Origin: Tsukamurella sp. M9C
GTDB lineage: Bacteria > Actinomycetota > Actinomycetes > Mycobacteriales > Mycobacteriaceae
Assembly (NCBI RefSeq): GCF_020169415.1
Contig: NZ_JAIULG010000042.1
Span: 1 to 41,941, forward strand
Direction of reading: 5' to 3'
DNA length: 41,941 nt
Part shown: positions 16,158 through 25,010 of the stretch, in pieces
Position numbering within the stretch: position 1 is the stretch's first letter
How the letters are laid out: the number at the start of each line of letters is the position of its first letter
Notes under the pieces: generated by a model
Databases searched by the model: none
What the model was told of the DNA's origin: nothing
The model's input: only the letters and a program-made list of their open reading frames with translations
Program-made: the position numbers and the translations under genes

Positions 16158-17387
16158 TCACTTTTCGCCGGCGGCCTTGTTGATCAGGTACGCGGCGGAG
16201 ATCGACTGGCGTGCGAGGTCGAGAGAGGTGGAGGTCGCCTGGATCGCCCACCGCCCGACGGTGACGTAACACGAGTACGGCTGAGTGGGGTGCGTGATGG
16301 AGTCGCAGCCCGCCTGGTCTCGGGAGAACCCCGGAACGTCGTACGCGGTGGCGGTCGGGTCGGCGCGGGTCTCGGAGAGGAAGGCTTTGGCGGCCGCGGG
16401 ATCCCGGGCCCGCAGCACCGTCGTGCGAGCCGTGTTCCCGACGAGGTCGACGCCGTTCCGGGTCGCGGACGCGAGCCAGTCGGGGCGGCGGTTCATCAGA
16501 TATCGGGTGCGCGGCGAGTAATAGCCGTCGCCGAGCTCGAACCCGCTCGAGAAGCCGAACGCGGTCCGGGTCCGGGAATCGTTCTGCGAGGCCAGCGTGC
16601 GCGACATGATCCCGTCCTTGTCCATCGGCACGGCCGGCACGGTGAGCCCCGAGAGTCGCACCGTCGGGACGTACGTCCGCGACCGTTCGACCTGGGCCGC
16701 GAGGCCCTTGATCGCGAGCTCCTCGCTGCCGGCGCCCCGGGTGGTGGCCCAGACCAGCGAGATGAGGTTGTTCACCGGCGCCGCGACCGCCGTCTTGGTC
16801 AGCCCGCCCGCCGTCGTGCTCGACACCACGACCGCGCCGGGGATCCGCGCAAGCGCGGCGGGCGGCGGAATGTCCGCCCGGAGCGTCGTCATGGCCTTCT
16901 CGGCGCTGTCGTCGGTGGTGAAGCGGAGGAGCGCCACCGCGAGCTGCGTCTTCGGGGCGGTGGAGGAGTCGCCGGCGGCGGTCGCGAACCCGGCGTCGAA
17001 CCTGGTGTTGAGCTCCAGGTTCGCTGCAATCCGGGGAGGGATCCCGCCGGTCCGGATGCCGCGGGCGCTGTCCCGCTCGATGAGCTGCCCCACGCGGAGC
17101 AGCGGACCGGCCCCGGCCTCTGGCTCGTCCGATACCGCCACCGTCAGGTCCGACCGGATGTCCGACGGCGCCACCACCGCGTCGGCGATGATCATCCCCT
17201 CCTGCTGCCACGCGTCGGCCGCGGACTGCGCGGTGACAGCGCGCGGCGTCGTCGGGAAGTTCCCGGGGTCCACCTTCGACACGGTGGTCTCGGCGACCGG
17301 CGTGCCCGCGACCACCGTCGAACAGGCGGAGAGCAGCCCGACGACCAGCGCGACGGCGGCCGTCGCCGTTCCGCTACGTGCTTCCAT
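16158..17387 (-). CDS. Lipoprotein, DUF7373-like, paralogue 1
   Basis: 409-aa secreted lipoprotein: short signal peptide with lipobox LLSAC (C22), then a two-part repeat-rich extracellular domain. Conserved with the second copy at 18697: VDPGNFPTTPR, the AWQQEGMIIAD segment, PTVRLSGLTVPAVPMDKDGIMSRTLAS, and the C-terminal GRWAIQATSTSLDLARQ...AYLINKAAGEK with nearby cysteines (CDSITHPTQPYSCY) that could form a disulfide. Function unknown; such families are expanded in Tsukamurella and Gordonia. ATG 17387 chosen because it gives a normal signal peptide; an in-frame start exists at 17411. Confidence 0.78.
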   Translation of the reverse strand: MEARSGTATAAVALVVGLLSACSTVVAGTPVAETTVSKVDPGNFPTTPRAVTAQSAADAWQQEGMIIADAVVAPSDIRSDLTVAVSDEPEAGAGPLLRVGQLIERDSARGIRTGGIPPRIAANLELNTRFDAGFATAAGDSSTAPKTQLAVALLRFTTDDSAEKAMTTLRADIPPPAALARIPGAVVVSSTTAGGLTKTAVAAPVNNLISLVWATTRGAGSEELAIKGLAAQVERSRTYVPTVRLSGLTVPAVPMDKDGIMSRTLASQNDSRTRTAFGFSSGFELGDGYYSPRTRYLMNRRPDWLASATRNGVDLVGNTARTTVLRARDPAAAKAFLSETRADPTATAYDVPGFSRDQAGCDSITHPTQPYSCYVTVGRWAIQATSTSLDLARQSISAAYLINKAAGEK

Positions 17388-17511
17388 GATCGCCCCCGAA
17401 CCCGACGACACCGAGTATGTCGGGCCGAGGGGCCGGAGGCCCGGCGAGCGGCGGATCGTGTTCGAATCGCAACAGTACCGATGGAACGGGCCAGGTCAGG
17501 TAGGAACCGGG

Positions 17512-18663
17512 TCAGCGGAAGGCGGCGCGCAGGGCCTCCCAGGCGGGCTTGGCGCCGTAGTTCCGGTCGAGGAGGTTGGCGCTGCCGTAGCCGGAGAAGG
17601 TGTCCGGGTAGTCGGTGATCCACGAGCGACGATCGGTGAAGCCCCAGACCGTCATCCCGGTGCAGCGGCTCAGCTCGCGGCACAGGCCGGCCATCGTCGC
17701 GTACACGCGCGCCTGCCGCTGCAGGTCGGCCTCGGCGGCGCGCCCCGTGTCCGTGGGGATCCGGACGTCCAGCTCGGTGAACCGGATATCGAGGCCGAGG
17801 TCGGTGAAGCGCCGCAGGTTCTTCCGCATGTCGTCGGTGCTCGGCTGCTGATCCGCTCCGCCCAGCATGTGCGCCTGGAAGCCGACACCGTCGAGCAGCG
17901 GGCGCCGCTCGGTCCGCCCATCGACGGACACCTCCACGGTCTCGGCGCGCAGCCTCGTCGCCAGCGCCAGCAGCGCAGTCGACTTGTCGCTCACCGTCTC
18001 CGCGCTGTGCTCGTTGAGGTACAGCTTCATCGACGGCGCGGCCAGCCGCGCCGCGCGGAAGGCGTCCACGATGTACCGCTCGCTGGAAGTGGTGCGCCAC
18101 CAGGCGTTGCGCTGCAGCCCGCCGCGCTGGTCGAAGGGCTCGTTGACGACGGTGACCGCGCTCGCGCGGCCCGCGTACCGCTGCACGACCCGCGTGACGA
18201 GGTCGGCCATGAACCGGTGCCGCTGCGGGTCGGAGAGGTTTCGCACGTACTCGGGGACGATGCCCCACGCCTGCTGGTCGAGCGGATCCCAGATCAGGGA
18301 GTGGATCTGGAAGTCCTGGCCGTGGCGCTGCGCGAGGTCCGCGACCGCGTCGGCCTCGCGGAAGTCGAACCGGCCCGCCTCCGGCGCCACGGTGTTCGTC
18401 ATGGTGCCGATCTCCGTGGTCAGCGAACCGAATTCGCGCCCGGCGATCGCGTCGTAGCAGGGATCGCCCGCGGCGAAGATGGAGCGGTAGGCCGTGCCGA
18501 TCGTCTTGCCCTGCGCCGCGACGAGGTCCCGGAGCGCCGGCGCGGGGAGGGGGCAGGCACCGTCGGACGACGGTGACGGTCGCGCGGGCTCCTGCGCGCT
18601 GCCGCAGCCCGTCACGGTGAGGGCGACGGCGAGCAGGCCGAGGAACAGCGTTCTGGGCGTCAC
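17512..18663 (-). CDS. GH10-like endo-1,4-beta-xylanase, lipoprotein
   Basis: 383-aa predicted glycoside hydrolase family 10 enzyme tethered to the membrane: signal peptide with lipobox TVTGC (C20) and an (alpha/beta)8 barrel. Both catalytic glutamates are present: acid/base E165 in VVNEPF and nucleophile E267 in FTELDVR; QAH (243-245) and the W in VWGFTDR also fit the family. The segment usually reading H-x-L-x-WH appears as IHSLIWDP, a change at the substrate-binding histidine, so the natural glycan may not be xylan. 33 bp separate it from the downstream end of paralogue 2 of the flanking lipoproteins; all are co-directional. Confidence 0.85.
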   Translation of the reverse strand: MTPRTLFLGLLAVALTVTGCGSAQEPARPSPSSDGACPLPAPALRDLVAAQGKTIGTAYRSIFAAGDPCYDAIAGREFGSLTTEIGTMTNTVAPEAGRFDFREADAVADLAQRHGQDFQIHSLIWDPLDQQAWGIVPEYVRNLSDPQRHRFMADLVTRVVQRYAGRASAVTVVNEPFDQRGGLQRNAWWRTTSSERYIVDAFRAARLAAPSMKLYLNEHSAETVSDKSTALLALATRLRAETVEVSVDGRTERRPLLDGVGFQAHMLGGADQQPSTDDMRKNLRRFTDLGLDIRFTELDVRIPTDTGRAAEADLQRQARVYATMAGLCRELSRCTGMTVWGFTDRRSWITDYPDTFSGYGSANLLDRNYGAKPAWEALRAAFR

Positions 18664-18696
18664 TACCGCGAGCGTACCGAGGGCGAGGGCGTCCGG

Positions 18697-19920
18697 TCAG
18701 TTCTCGCCGGCGGCCTTGTTGATCAGGTACTCGGCGGAGATCGCCTGCTGAGCGAGCTGCAGGGTGGACTGGTGCACCTGGACGGTCCACCGGCCCAGGA
18801 TGAGGTAGCACGTGTATTTGGTCTTGTCGGCGTTCGATTCCCGGCCGCAGAGGACGTTGTCGCGGGGGATGCCGGGCGTGTAGAAGACGTTCGCGGACGT
18901 GTCGACGCCGCCGCCCTTCCCCTTGTTCCGGACGAAGGCGACCGCGGCGTCGTGGTCGCGGGCGCGCATCACCACGGCGGACTTCGTCTCCGCGATGAGG
19001 TCGATCCCGTTCGCCTCGGCGCTGTTCAGCCACTCGGGCAGCAGGTTGACCATGTACCGCGTGCGCCGGGAGTAGTAGCCCTCGAAGTAGGCGACACGTG
19101 GCGAGAGACCGAAGACCGCGTTGTCGGTGGCCGGGCTTGCGAGCGTGCGCGACATGATCCCGTCCTTGTCCATGGGAACCGACGGCACCGCGGTGGGAGA
19201 CAGGACCCCGTTCTGCCGGTACGACGTGGCCTTCGCGACCTGGGCGGTGAGGGCTTCGACCGCGAGTGCGCCGGCTTCGACGGCCGTCGGCCCGGCCGCC
19301 GCGGTGAGGGCGATGAGATTGCCCCGACGGGCGGCGACCGTCACCCGTTGCAGCCCAGCTCTGTCGCCGGCTGAGACCGGGACGGCGTCGGCGACGGCGT
19401 CGAGACCCGCCGGAGCAGTTGTCTTGTCGTCGCGCATGATGGCGAGCGCTTGTGTCGCGGATTCCGGTGAGTAGAACCGGAGGAGCCCGATGGAGAGGAA
19501 CGCGGTCGGGTTGGTGGTGGAGTCAGCAGCGGTGGCGAGGAATCCCGTTTGGTAACCGAAGCCGCCGAGGGCGATCACCTTGTCCGTCGGAATGAGTGCC
19601 AGCGACTTCGAGCTTCCGTCGTCGCCGAAGCCGGCGACTAGGGTGATCGGGCCGGTGAGCATGGAAATGGCGGTTGCGCGCTTCGACAGGGTCGGCCGGA
19701 TGTCGAACGGTGCCACCACGGAGTCCGCCATGATGAGCGCCTCCTGCTGCCACGCGTCCCCGGGCGTCACCGCGGCGACGGTTCGCGGCGTGGTGGGGAA
19801 GTTGCCGGTGTCGATCTTCGTCGCGGCGGGATCCGGTACCGCTTCGCCGCCGATCGTCGCGGTGCATCCCGTACTCGCCGCGAGCGACAGTGCGAGGACG
19901 GCAGCGAGTCGGCGCTTCAC
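18697..19920 (-). CDS. Lipoprotein, DUF7373-like, paralogue 2
   Basis: About 407 aa from the GTG at 19920, which gives a compact signal peptide ending in the lipobox ASTGC (C19); alternative starts at 19959 (GTG) and 19986 (ATG) add 13 or 22 residues. The mature protein matches the copy at 16158 along its length: DTGNFPTTPR, DAWQQEALIMADSVVAPFDIRP, VPSVPMDKDGIMSRTLAS, YYSRRTRYMVNLLPEWL, and the end GRWTVQVHQSTLQLAQQAISAEYLINKAAGEN. Cysteines CGRESNADKTKYTCY match those of copy 1. Function unknown; probably surface-exposed. Confidence 0.76.
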   Translation of the reverse strand: MKRRLAAVLALSLAASTGCTATIGGEAVPDPAATKIDTGNFPTTPRTVAAVTPGDAWQQEALIMADSVVAPFDIRPTLSKRATAISMLTGPITLVAGFGDDGSSKSLALIPTDKVIALGGFGYQTGFLATAADSTTNPTAFLSIGLLRFYSPESATQALAIMRDDKTTAPAGLDAVADAVPVSAGDRAGLQRVTVAARRGNLIALTAAAGPTAVEAGALAVEALTAQVAKATSYRQNGVLSPTAVPSVPMDKDGIMSRTLASPATDNAVFGLSPRVAYFEGYYSRRTRYMVNLLPEWLNSAEANGIDLIAETKSAVVMRARDHDAAVAFVRNKGKGGGVDTSANVFYTPGIPRDNVLCGRESNADKTKYTCYLILGRWTVQVHQSTLQLAQQAISAEYLINKAAGEN

Positions 19921-20013
19921 ACGGGGGTCGGGAGGCCCGACGGGGTGCGATCTCTTCACTGCCCAAGTCTCCCAATGCTCGGTCATAGACGGACCAGGAT
20001 CTGTGGATGCGAG

Positions 20014-20044
20014 GGGGCGGCACCGTCGGAAACGGTGCCGCCCC
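20014..20044 (-). terminator. Hairpin terminator downstream of the DUF4189 gene
   Basis: Perfect 13-bp stem, arms GGGGCGGCACCGT and ACGGTGCCGCCCC with a 5-nt loop, 17 bases after the DUF4189 stop in the direction of transcription. No U tract, as is common in high-GC actinobacteria. Confidence 0.65.
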
Positions 20045-20060
20045 TGCACTATGTGACCGG

Positions 20061-20444
20061 TCAGAGGTGACCGGAGGTGCACTGCCAGACCAGGATCGAG
20101 CCGCCGCCGTTGCGGGCGAGGGCGCTCGACCGTGCGGCGCCGATGGAGCGGCCCGTGCCGCCCTGGAACCAGCCCGGCTTCTGGGCGACCGCACCGCAGC
20201 CGTTGGAGAAGGAGGCCAGCACCTTGCAGCTGGCGTAGCCGCACGAGCCGAGCGCGGCCCGCTCGGCGGCGCCGGGGCTGGCGTAGTCCCAGGACCGGCC
20301 CGTAGCACCGTTGCTGGCGACGGCGATGGCGCCGAAGTTGACCGCGGCGTTGGCGGCGGGAGTCGCGACGGCGACCTGGATGCCGCCCGCGATGCTCGCG
20401 GTGGCGACGGCGGCGACGAACGCCTTCGTGGTGAACGTCTTCAT
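20061..20444 (-). CDS. Secreted DUF4189-domain protein
   Basis: 127-aa protein with an export signal (hydrophobic VAAVATASIAGGIQVAVA, cleavage probably after ATPAANA near residue 33) and a compact DUF4189 domain: GAIAVASNGATGRSWDYAS, AALGSCGYASCKVLASFSNGCGAVA, and the end SILVWQCTSGHL. Four cysteines suggest two disulfides. DUF4189 proteins are small extracytoplasmic domains of unknown role found singly or in repeats in mycobacteria and proteobacteria. Nothing in the sequence indicates an enzyme active site. A stable hairpin follows the gene. Confidence 0.82.
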   Translation of the reverse strand: MKTFTTKAFVAAVATASIAGGIQVAVATPAANAAVNFGAIAVASNGATGRSWDYASPGAAERAALGSCGYASCKVLASFSNGCGAVAQKPGWFQGGTGRSIGAARSSALARNGGGSILVWQCTSGHL

Positions 20445-20495
20445 GGTGGTGCCTTTCTCGGGGTTCTGGGGGGGAGAGGGTGTTTCAGTGGGTCG

Positions 20496-21281
20496 TCAGC
20501 GGGGGAGGCTCTCGCCCGGTCCCGGGTTGCTGGGGGTCTCCTCGGGGGCGACGTCGGGCTTGGTGACGGACACCTTCTCGCCCCACTTCGAGAACGTGAG
20601 GGTGATGGTGCCCTCGGTCGAGGGCTTGACCTCGATGCGGACGAGCTGCTTGTCGCCGGAGCTCTGGACCCACAGCGTCGTGGGAACGGGGACGCTCTTC
20701 GCGGGATCGACCCGGGAGCCGGTGATCGTGGCGATCTCGGTCGCGGGCACCGTGCCGGTGATCTTGGTGGTCTCCTGGCCGTCGATCGTCTCGGTGCCGG
20801 CGACCTTCGCGCCGGTGACCTTGGACAGGATGTTGGGGATGCCCTTGCTCTCGTCGAAGAGGGCGGAGACGTCGTAGATCGACGCGCCGTCGCCGTAGTC
20901 CGCGTACTTGTCGCCGTAGAGCGAGGCGTACATGCGGCCGTCGATGAAGGTGAACTTGCCCTCGGCGTTGCCGGGCTGGATCATCGCGGTGCCCTGCGCC
21001 TGGGTGGACGGCTTGACCTGGAGGTCACCGTCGACCTTGCTGACGGGCAGGCCCTGCACCTTGCCGCCCACGGCGACGGTGAAGTGGGCGCTCGTGACCT
21101 TCTTGGCCGACGCGGCGGCGGAGGACAGCAGGGCGGGCGCGTCGGTGGTGGACGCGTTCGCGCCGGCGGTGGTCTCGGAGCCGCTGGTCGACGTGCCCTT
21201 GTCGGAGCAGCCGGTGAGCACGACGCTCAGCGCGACGGCTGCCGAGGCCGCGATGAGGGCGGGGCGGGAAGTGCGCTTCAT
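20496..21281 (-). CDS. LppX/LprAFG family lipoprotein (LprG-like)
   Basis: 261-aa lipoprotein with signal peptide and lipobox VLTGC (C25). The mature part has the LppX/LprG half-barrel pattern: LLSSAAASAKKVTSAHFTVAVGG, FTFIDGRMYASLYGDKYADYGDG, TLWVQSSGDKQLVRIEV and TLTFSKWGEKVSV. The family binds triacylated lipids or lipoarabinomannan in a hydrophobic pocket and ferries them to the outer mycomembrane. In mycobacteria lprG is coupled to an MFS exporter (P55); here the neighbours are a DUF4189 protein and, divergently, sucC, so this may be one of several LprG/LppX paralogues. Good SD AAGGAGAA before the ATG. Confidence 0.84.
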   Translation of the reverse strand: MKRTSRPALIAASAAVALSVVLTGCSDKGTSTSGSETTAGANASTTDAPALLSSAAASAKKVTSAHFTVAVGGKVQGLPVSKVDGDLQVKPSTQAQGTAMIQPGNAEGKFTFIDGRMYASLYGDKYADYGDGASIYDVSALFDESKGIPNILSKVTGAKVAGTETIDGQETTKITGTVPATEIATITGSRVDPAKSVPVPTTLWVQSSGDKQLVRIEVKPSTEGTITLTFSKWGEKVSVTKPDVAPEETPSNPGPGESLPR

Positions 21282-21393
21282 GGGTGTGGTTCTCCTTCAG
21301 TAGGACTGAGGAGAGTTTCGATGGCCGGGCTTAACCGGCGCTTGCAACCGCCTGAAGCGGACTTCGGGGGTCCTTTGCCTGGGCCGATCCAAA

Positions 21394-21413
21394 AACTTAC
21401 CGACGGGTAGGTT
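21394..21413. promoter_or_regulatory. Candidate TetR-type operator upstream of sucC
   Basis: Inverted repeat AACTTACC-N4-GGTAGGTT, with seven of eight arm positions complementary, 141 bp before the sucC ATG in the intergenic region shared with the LprG-like gene. Size, spacing and sequence look like an operator for a TetR-family dimer. The cognate regulator is not evident. Confidence 0.5.
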
Positions 21414-21554
21414 GCGATGACTGATAACCGCAGGTCAAGTGAGATACGTCATTGAACAAGGGTCGCCGCCCGAGCGGATTCGCGGAGGCATAGAGTCGAC
21501 CCCGGACCCGTGAAGAATGCGGGTGGACCGAGTAACCAGACAGATGGTGAGCTG

Positions 21555-22718
21555 ATGGATCTCTTCGAATACCAAGCGAAGGAACTGTTCGTCAAGCACG
21601 GCGTACCGACCTCGCCGGGCCGCGTGACGGACAACGTCGCCGATGCACGCGCGATTGCCGAAGAAGTCGGCAAGCCCGTGATGGTCAAGGCGCAGGTCAA
21701 GGTGGGCGGCCGCGGCAAGGCCGGCGGCGTCAAGTACGCAGCCACCCCGGACGACGCCGAGCGCTACGCGAACGACATCCTCGGCCTGGACATCAAGGGT
21801 CACGTCGTCAAGAAGCTGCTGGTGGCCGAGGCGAGCGACATCGCCGAGGAGTACTACATCTCCTTCCTGCTCGACCGCGCCAACCGCACCTACCTGGCCA
21901 TGTGCTCGGTCGAGGGCGGCGTGGAGATCGAGGTCACCGCCGAGGAGAACCCGGACGCGCTGGCGAAGATCGCCGTGGACGCGACCAAGGGCGTCGACCT
22001 GGCCACCGCCCGCTCGATCGCCGAGGCCGGCAAGCTGCCCGCCGAGGTGCTCGACGCCGCGGCCGTGACCATCCAGAAACTGTGGGAGGTCTTCGTCGCC
22101 GAGGACGCCACCCTGGTCGAGGTCAACCCGCTCGTCCGCACCCCGGACGACCAGATCCTCGCGCTGGACGGCAAGGTCTCGCTCGACGAGAACGCCGACT
22201 TCCGCCACCCCGATCACGCGGCCTTCGCCGACGCCGGGTCCACCGACCCGCTCGAGCTCAAGGCCAAGGAGAACGACCTCAACTACGTCAAGCTCGACGG
22301 TCAGGTCGGCGTCATCGGCAACGGTGCGGGCCTGGTCATGTCGACCCTCGACGTGGTCGCCTACGCCGGTGAGAACCACGGCGGCGTCAAGCCCGCCAAC
22401 TTCCTCGACATCGGCGGCGGCGCCTCCGCGGCCGTGATGGCCGCCGGCCTCGACGTCATCCTCGGTGACGAGCAGGTCAAGAGCGTCTTCGTCAACGTCT
22501 TCGGCGGCATCACCGCGTGCGACGCGGTCGCCAACGGCATCGTCGGCGCCCTCGAGACCCTCGGCGCCTCGGCCTCCAAGCCGCTCGTCGTGCGCCTCGA
22601 CGGCAACAAGGTGGAGGAGGGCCGGGCGATCCTGGCCGCCGCGAACCACCCGCTGGTGACGCTCGCGCAGACCATGGACGAAGGCGCCGACAAGGCCGCC
22701 GAGCTGGCGAACAAGTAA
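21555..22718 (+). CDS. sucC: Succinate-CoA ligase (ADP-forming) subunit beta
   Basis: 387-aa beta subunit; with SucD interconverts succinyl-CoA and succinate with substrate-level phosphorylation in the TCA cycle. ATP-grasp N-terminus [34 protein letters not shown], the Mg-ATP residues in LVEVNPL, and the C-terminal [15 protein letters not shown] and [11 protein letters not shown]. The ATG at 21555 has GGTGAG upstream and gives the standard length; a start at 21510 would add an unconserved 15 residues. 16 bp precede sucD. Confidence 0.95.
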   Translation: MDLFEYQAKELFVKHGVPTSPGRVTDNVADARAIAEEVGKPVMVKAQVKVGGRGKAGGVKYAATPDDAERYANDILGLDIKGHVVKKLLVAEASDIAEEYYISFLLDRANRTYLAMCSVEGGVEIEVTAEENPDALAKIAVDATKGVDLATARSIAEAGKLPAEVLDAAAVTIQKLWEVFVAEDATLVEVNPLVRTPDDQILALDGKVSLDENADFRHPDHAAFADAGSTDPLELKAKENDLNYVKLDGQVGVIGNGAGLVMSTLDVVAYAGENHGGVKPANFLDIGGGASAAVMAAGLDVILGDEQVKSVFVNVFGGITACDAVANGIVGALETLGASASKPLVVRLDGNKVEEGRAILAAANHPLVTLAQTMDEGADKAAELANK

Positions 22719-22734
22719 GGGAGACAACAGAAAA

Positions 22735-23637
22735 ATGGCTATCTTCCTGACCAAGGACAACAAGGTCATCGTCCAGGGCATCACCGGCGGCGAGGGCACC
22801 AAGCACACCGCGCTGATGCTCAAGGCCGGCACCAACGTCGTGGGCGGCGTGAACGCGCGCAAGGCGGGCACCACCGTCTCGCACACCGACAAGGATGGCA
22901 ACGCCATCGAGCTGCCCGTCTTCGGCTCCGTGGCCGAGGCCATCGAGAAGACCGGCGCCGACACCTCGATCGCCTTCGTGCCGCCGGCGTTCTCCAAGGA
23001 CGCCATCGTCGAGGCCATCGACGCCGAGATCCCGCTCCTGGTGGTCATCACCGAGGGCATCCCCGTGCAGGACTCGGCGTTCGCCTGGGCCTACAACGTG
23101 GAGAAGGGCCAGAAGACCCGCATCATCGGCCCGAACTGCCCCGGCATCATCACCCCGGGCGAGGCCCTCGTCGGCATCACCCCGGCCAACATCACCGGCA
23201 CCGGCCCCGTCGGCCTCGTGTCGAAGTCGGGCACGCTGACCTACCAGATGATGTACGAGCTGCGCGATTTCGGCTTCTCCACCGCCATCGGCATCGGTGG
23301 CGACCCGGTGATCGGCACCACCCACATCGACGCCATCGAGGCGTTCGAGAAGGACCCGAACACCAAGCTCATCGTCATGATCGGCGAGATCGGCGGCGAC
23401 GCCGAGGAGCGCGCCGCGGCGTACATCCAGGCCAACGTCACCAAGCCCGTCGTGGGCTACGTGGCCGGCTTCACCGCTCCCGAGGGCAAGACCATGGGCC
23501 ACGCCGGCGCCATCGTCTCGGGCTCCTCGGGCACGGCCGCCGCGAAGAAGGAGGCCCTCGAGGCCGCCGGCGTCAAGGTGGGCAAGACGCCCTCCGAGAC
23601 CGCCGCTCTCGCCCGCGAGATCCTGCAGTCGCTGTAA
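22735..23637 (+). CDS. sucD: Succinate-CoA ligase (ADP-forming) subunit alpha
   Basis: 300-aa alpha subunit. N-terminal CoA-binding Rossmann domain ([21 protein letters not shown]), a second ligase domain ([12 protein letters not shown]), and the phosphohistidine H256 in [16 protein letters not shown]. Normal length, no anomalies. AGGGAG precedes the ATG. Followed by a strong terminator, so sucCD form a two-gene unit. Confidence 0.95.
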   Translation: MAIFLTKDNKVIVQGITGGEGTKHTALMLKAGTNVVGGVNARKAGTTVSHTDKDGNAIELPVFGSVAEAIEKTGADTSIAFVPPAFSKDAIVEAIDAEIPLLVVITEGIPVQDSAFAWAYNVEKGQKTRIIGPNCPGIITPGEALVGITPANITGTGPVGLVSKSGTLTYQMMYELRDFGFSTAIGIGGDPVIGTTHIDAIEAFEKDPNTKLIVMIGEIGGDAEERAAAYIQANVTKPVVGYVAGFTAPEGKTMGHAGAIVSGSSGTAAAKKEALEAAGVKVGKTPSETAALAREILQSL

Positions 23638-23655
23638 CCGCAGCGCATTCGGTCC

Positions 23656-23689
23656 ACGACCCCGTCTCCCGTCAGGGAGGCGGGGTCGT
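23656..23689 (+). terminator. Rho-independent terminator of sucCD
   Basis: A 15-bp stem (ACGACCCCGTCTCCC against GGGAGGCGGGGTCGT, one G-U pair) with loop GTCA, followed by CCCGTTT, 19 bases after the sucD stop. It could also serve the convergent MFS gene. Confidence 0.85.
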
Positions 23690-23718
23690 CCCGTTTCTCC
23701 GGCCCGACGGTGCCCGGC

Positions 23719-24933
23719 CTAGGCCGACGGTGCGCGCTCGACGCCCCGGAACACCAGGTACAGAACCAGCGCCGCGGCGGCGAGGCCCGCGCCGAGCAGG
23801 CATGCGCCCGTCCAGCCGGCGAGGGGCCACAGCGCGGCGGTCGCCGCGGAACCCAGGGTGCCGCCGAGGAAGAACGTGCCCATGAACACGGCGTTGATGC
23901 GGCCGCGCGCCTCGGGTCGGAGCGAGAAGACCACGGCCTGGGACGAATTCAGTGCCGCCTGCTGGCCGATACCCATGAGTGCCAGCCCCACGATGAGGGC
24001 GGGCAGGCCGATCGCGCCGCCCGCGGGAATCATGAGCAGCCACGCCGTCGCCTGCAGGCCCAGGCCGCCCGCGGTGAGCACCGCCCCGTGGCCGCGGTCC
24101 ACGAACTTCCCGATCGTCGGGCCGGAGAGCGCGCCGACGGCGCCGAGCAGCCCGATCGCGCCAATGGCGGCGGGCGTCCAGCCGTAGCGCGAGCCGGCGA
24201 GCAGGAAGGTCACCGCGGCGCCCTGCACCATGAACGAGCCGAGCGCGAGGCCGATCAGCACAGCCCGCAGCCGCAGCACCGGCAGCTCGCGCACCAGCCC
24301 GGCCATCGAGACCAGGAGCGCGCGGTAGCCCGACGGGGTCAGGCCCGGCCGGCCCGGATCGTGGCGGGGGAGTGCCCGGGACAGGGCGGCGGTGACGACG
24401 ACGAGCAGCGCCGCGAGCACGAGGTACGGCGTGCGCCAGCCCGCGAGGTCGGACAGCACGCCCGAGAGGAAGCGGCTCACGACGGTGCCCAGCACGAGCC
24501 CGCTCATCACGATGCCGACGGCGCGGGCCTGGTGCTCCGGCCCCGCGAGCTCGGCCGCGTAGGGAACGATCACCTGCGCGCCGACCGAGGTGATCGCGGC
24601 GACCGTCGCCGCGACCAGCAGCACCCCGCCCGACGGCGCGGCCCCGGCCGCCACCAACGCGGCCGCCGTGATCAGGAGCAGCGCGAGCGCGAGCGGGCGG
24701 CGGCGGACCGCGTCGGCCATCGGCACCAGCAGGACCAGCCCGACGGCGTAGCCGGCCTGCGCCGCGGTGACCAGCATCCCGGCCGCGGTCTCGGACATGC
24801 CGAGCCGCTCCTGAAGCAGTCCGAGGATCGGGTGCGCGAGGTAGTTGCCCGCCACCGACAGCCCCGTCGCCAGGGCCATGAGGCGCAGGAGGCCGGGGGC
24901 CGACGTCGCGGTGCGGGGAGCGGTGGTGGTCAT
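23719..24933 (-). CDS. MFS transporter
   Basis: 404-aa major facilitator superfamily permease with about 12 hydrophobic segments and a central loop near residue 200. The first-loop MFS signature region reads GLVLLVPMADAVRRRPL, the equivalent of the GxxxDrxGRR motif; GWRTPYLVLAALLVVV is the usual TM6 region. The closest general type is the proton-linked drug/metabolite exporter group. Divergent from a LysR regulator 77 bp away, which probably controls it. The substrate cannot be told from sequence. Confidence 0.85.
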   Translation of the reverse strand: MTTTAPRTATSAPGLLRLMALATGLSVAGNYLAHPILGLLQERLGMSETAAGMLVTAAQAGYAVGLVLLVPMADAVRRRPLALALLLITAAALVAAGAAPSGGVLLVAATVAAITSVGAQVIVPYAAELAGPEHQARAVGIVMSGLVLGTVVSRFLSGVLSDLAGWRTPYLVLAALLVVVTAALSRALPRHDPGRPGLTPSGYRALLVSMAGLVRELPVLRLRAVLIGLALGSFMVQGAAVTFLLAGSRYGWTPAAIGAIGLLGAVGALSGPTIGKFVDRGHGAVLTAGGLGLQATAWLLMIPAGGAIGLPALIVGLALMGIGQQAALNSSQAVVFSLRPEARGRINAVFMGTFFLGGTLGSAATAALWPLAGWTGACLLGAGLAAAALVLYLVFRGVERAPSA

Positions 24934-24957
24934 GGCTTCCAGTCTCTGCTCCCGCTC

Positions 24958-24978
24958 ATCATGAGTCCAACGTATGAT
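24958..24978. promoter_or_regulatory. Candidate LysR-type binding site between MFS and LysR genes
   Basis: Arms ATCAT (24958-24962) and ATGAT (24974-24978) with an 11-base spacer, central in the 77-bp divergent intergenic region. Spacing fits the T-N11-A rule of LysR sites. Confidence 0.4.
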
Positions 24979-25010
24979 TTCGATGGAATGATCTGTCTGG
25001 GAGATGGTCG

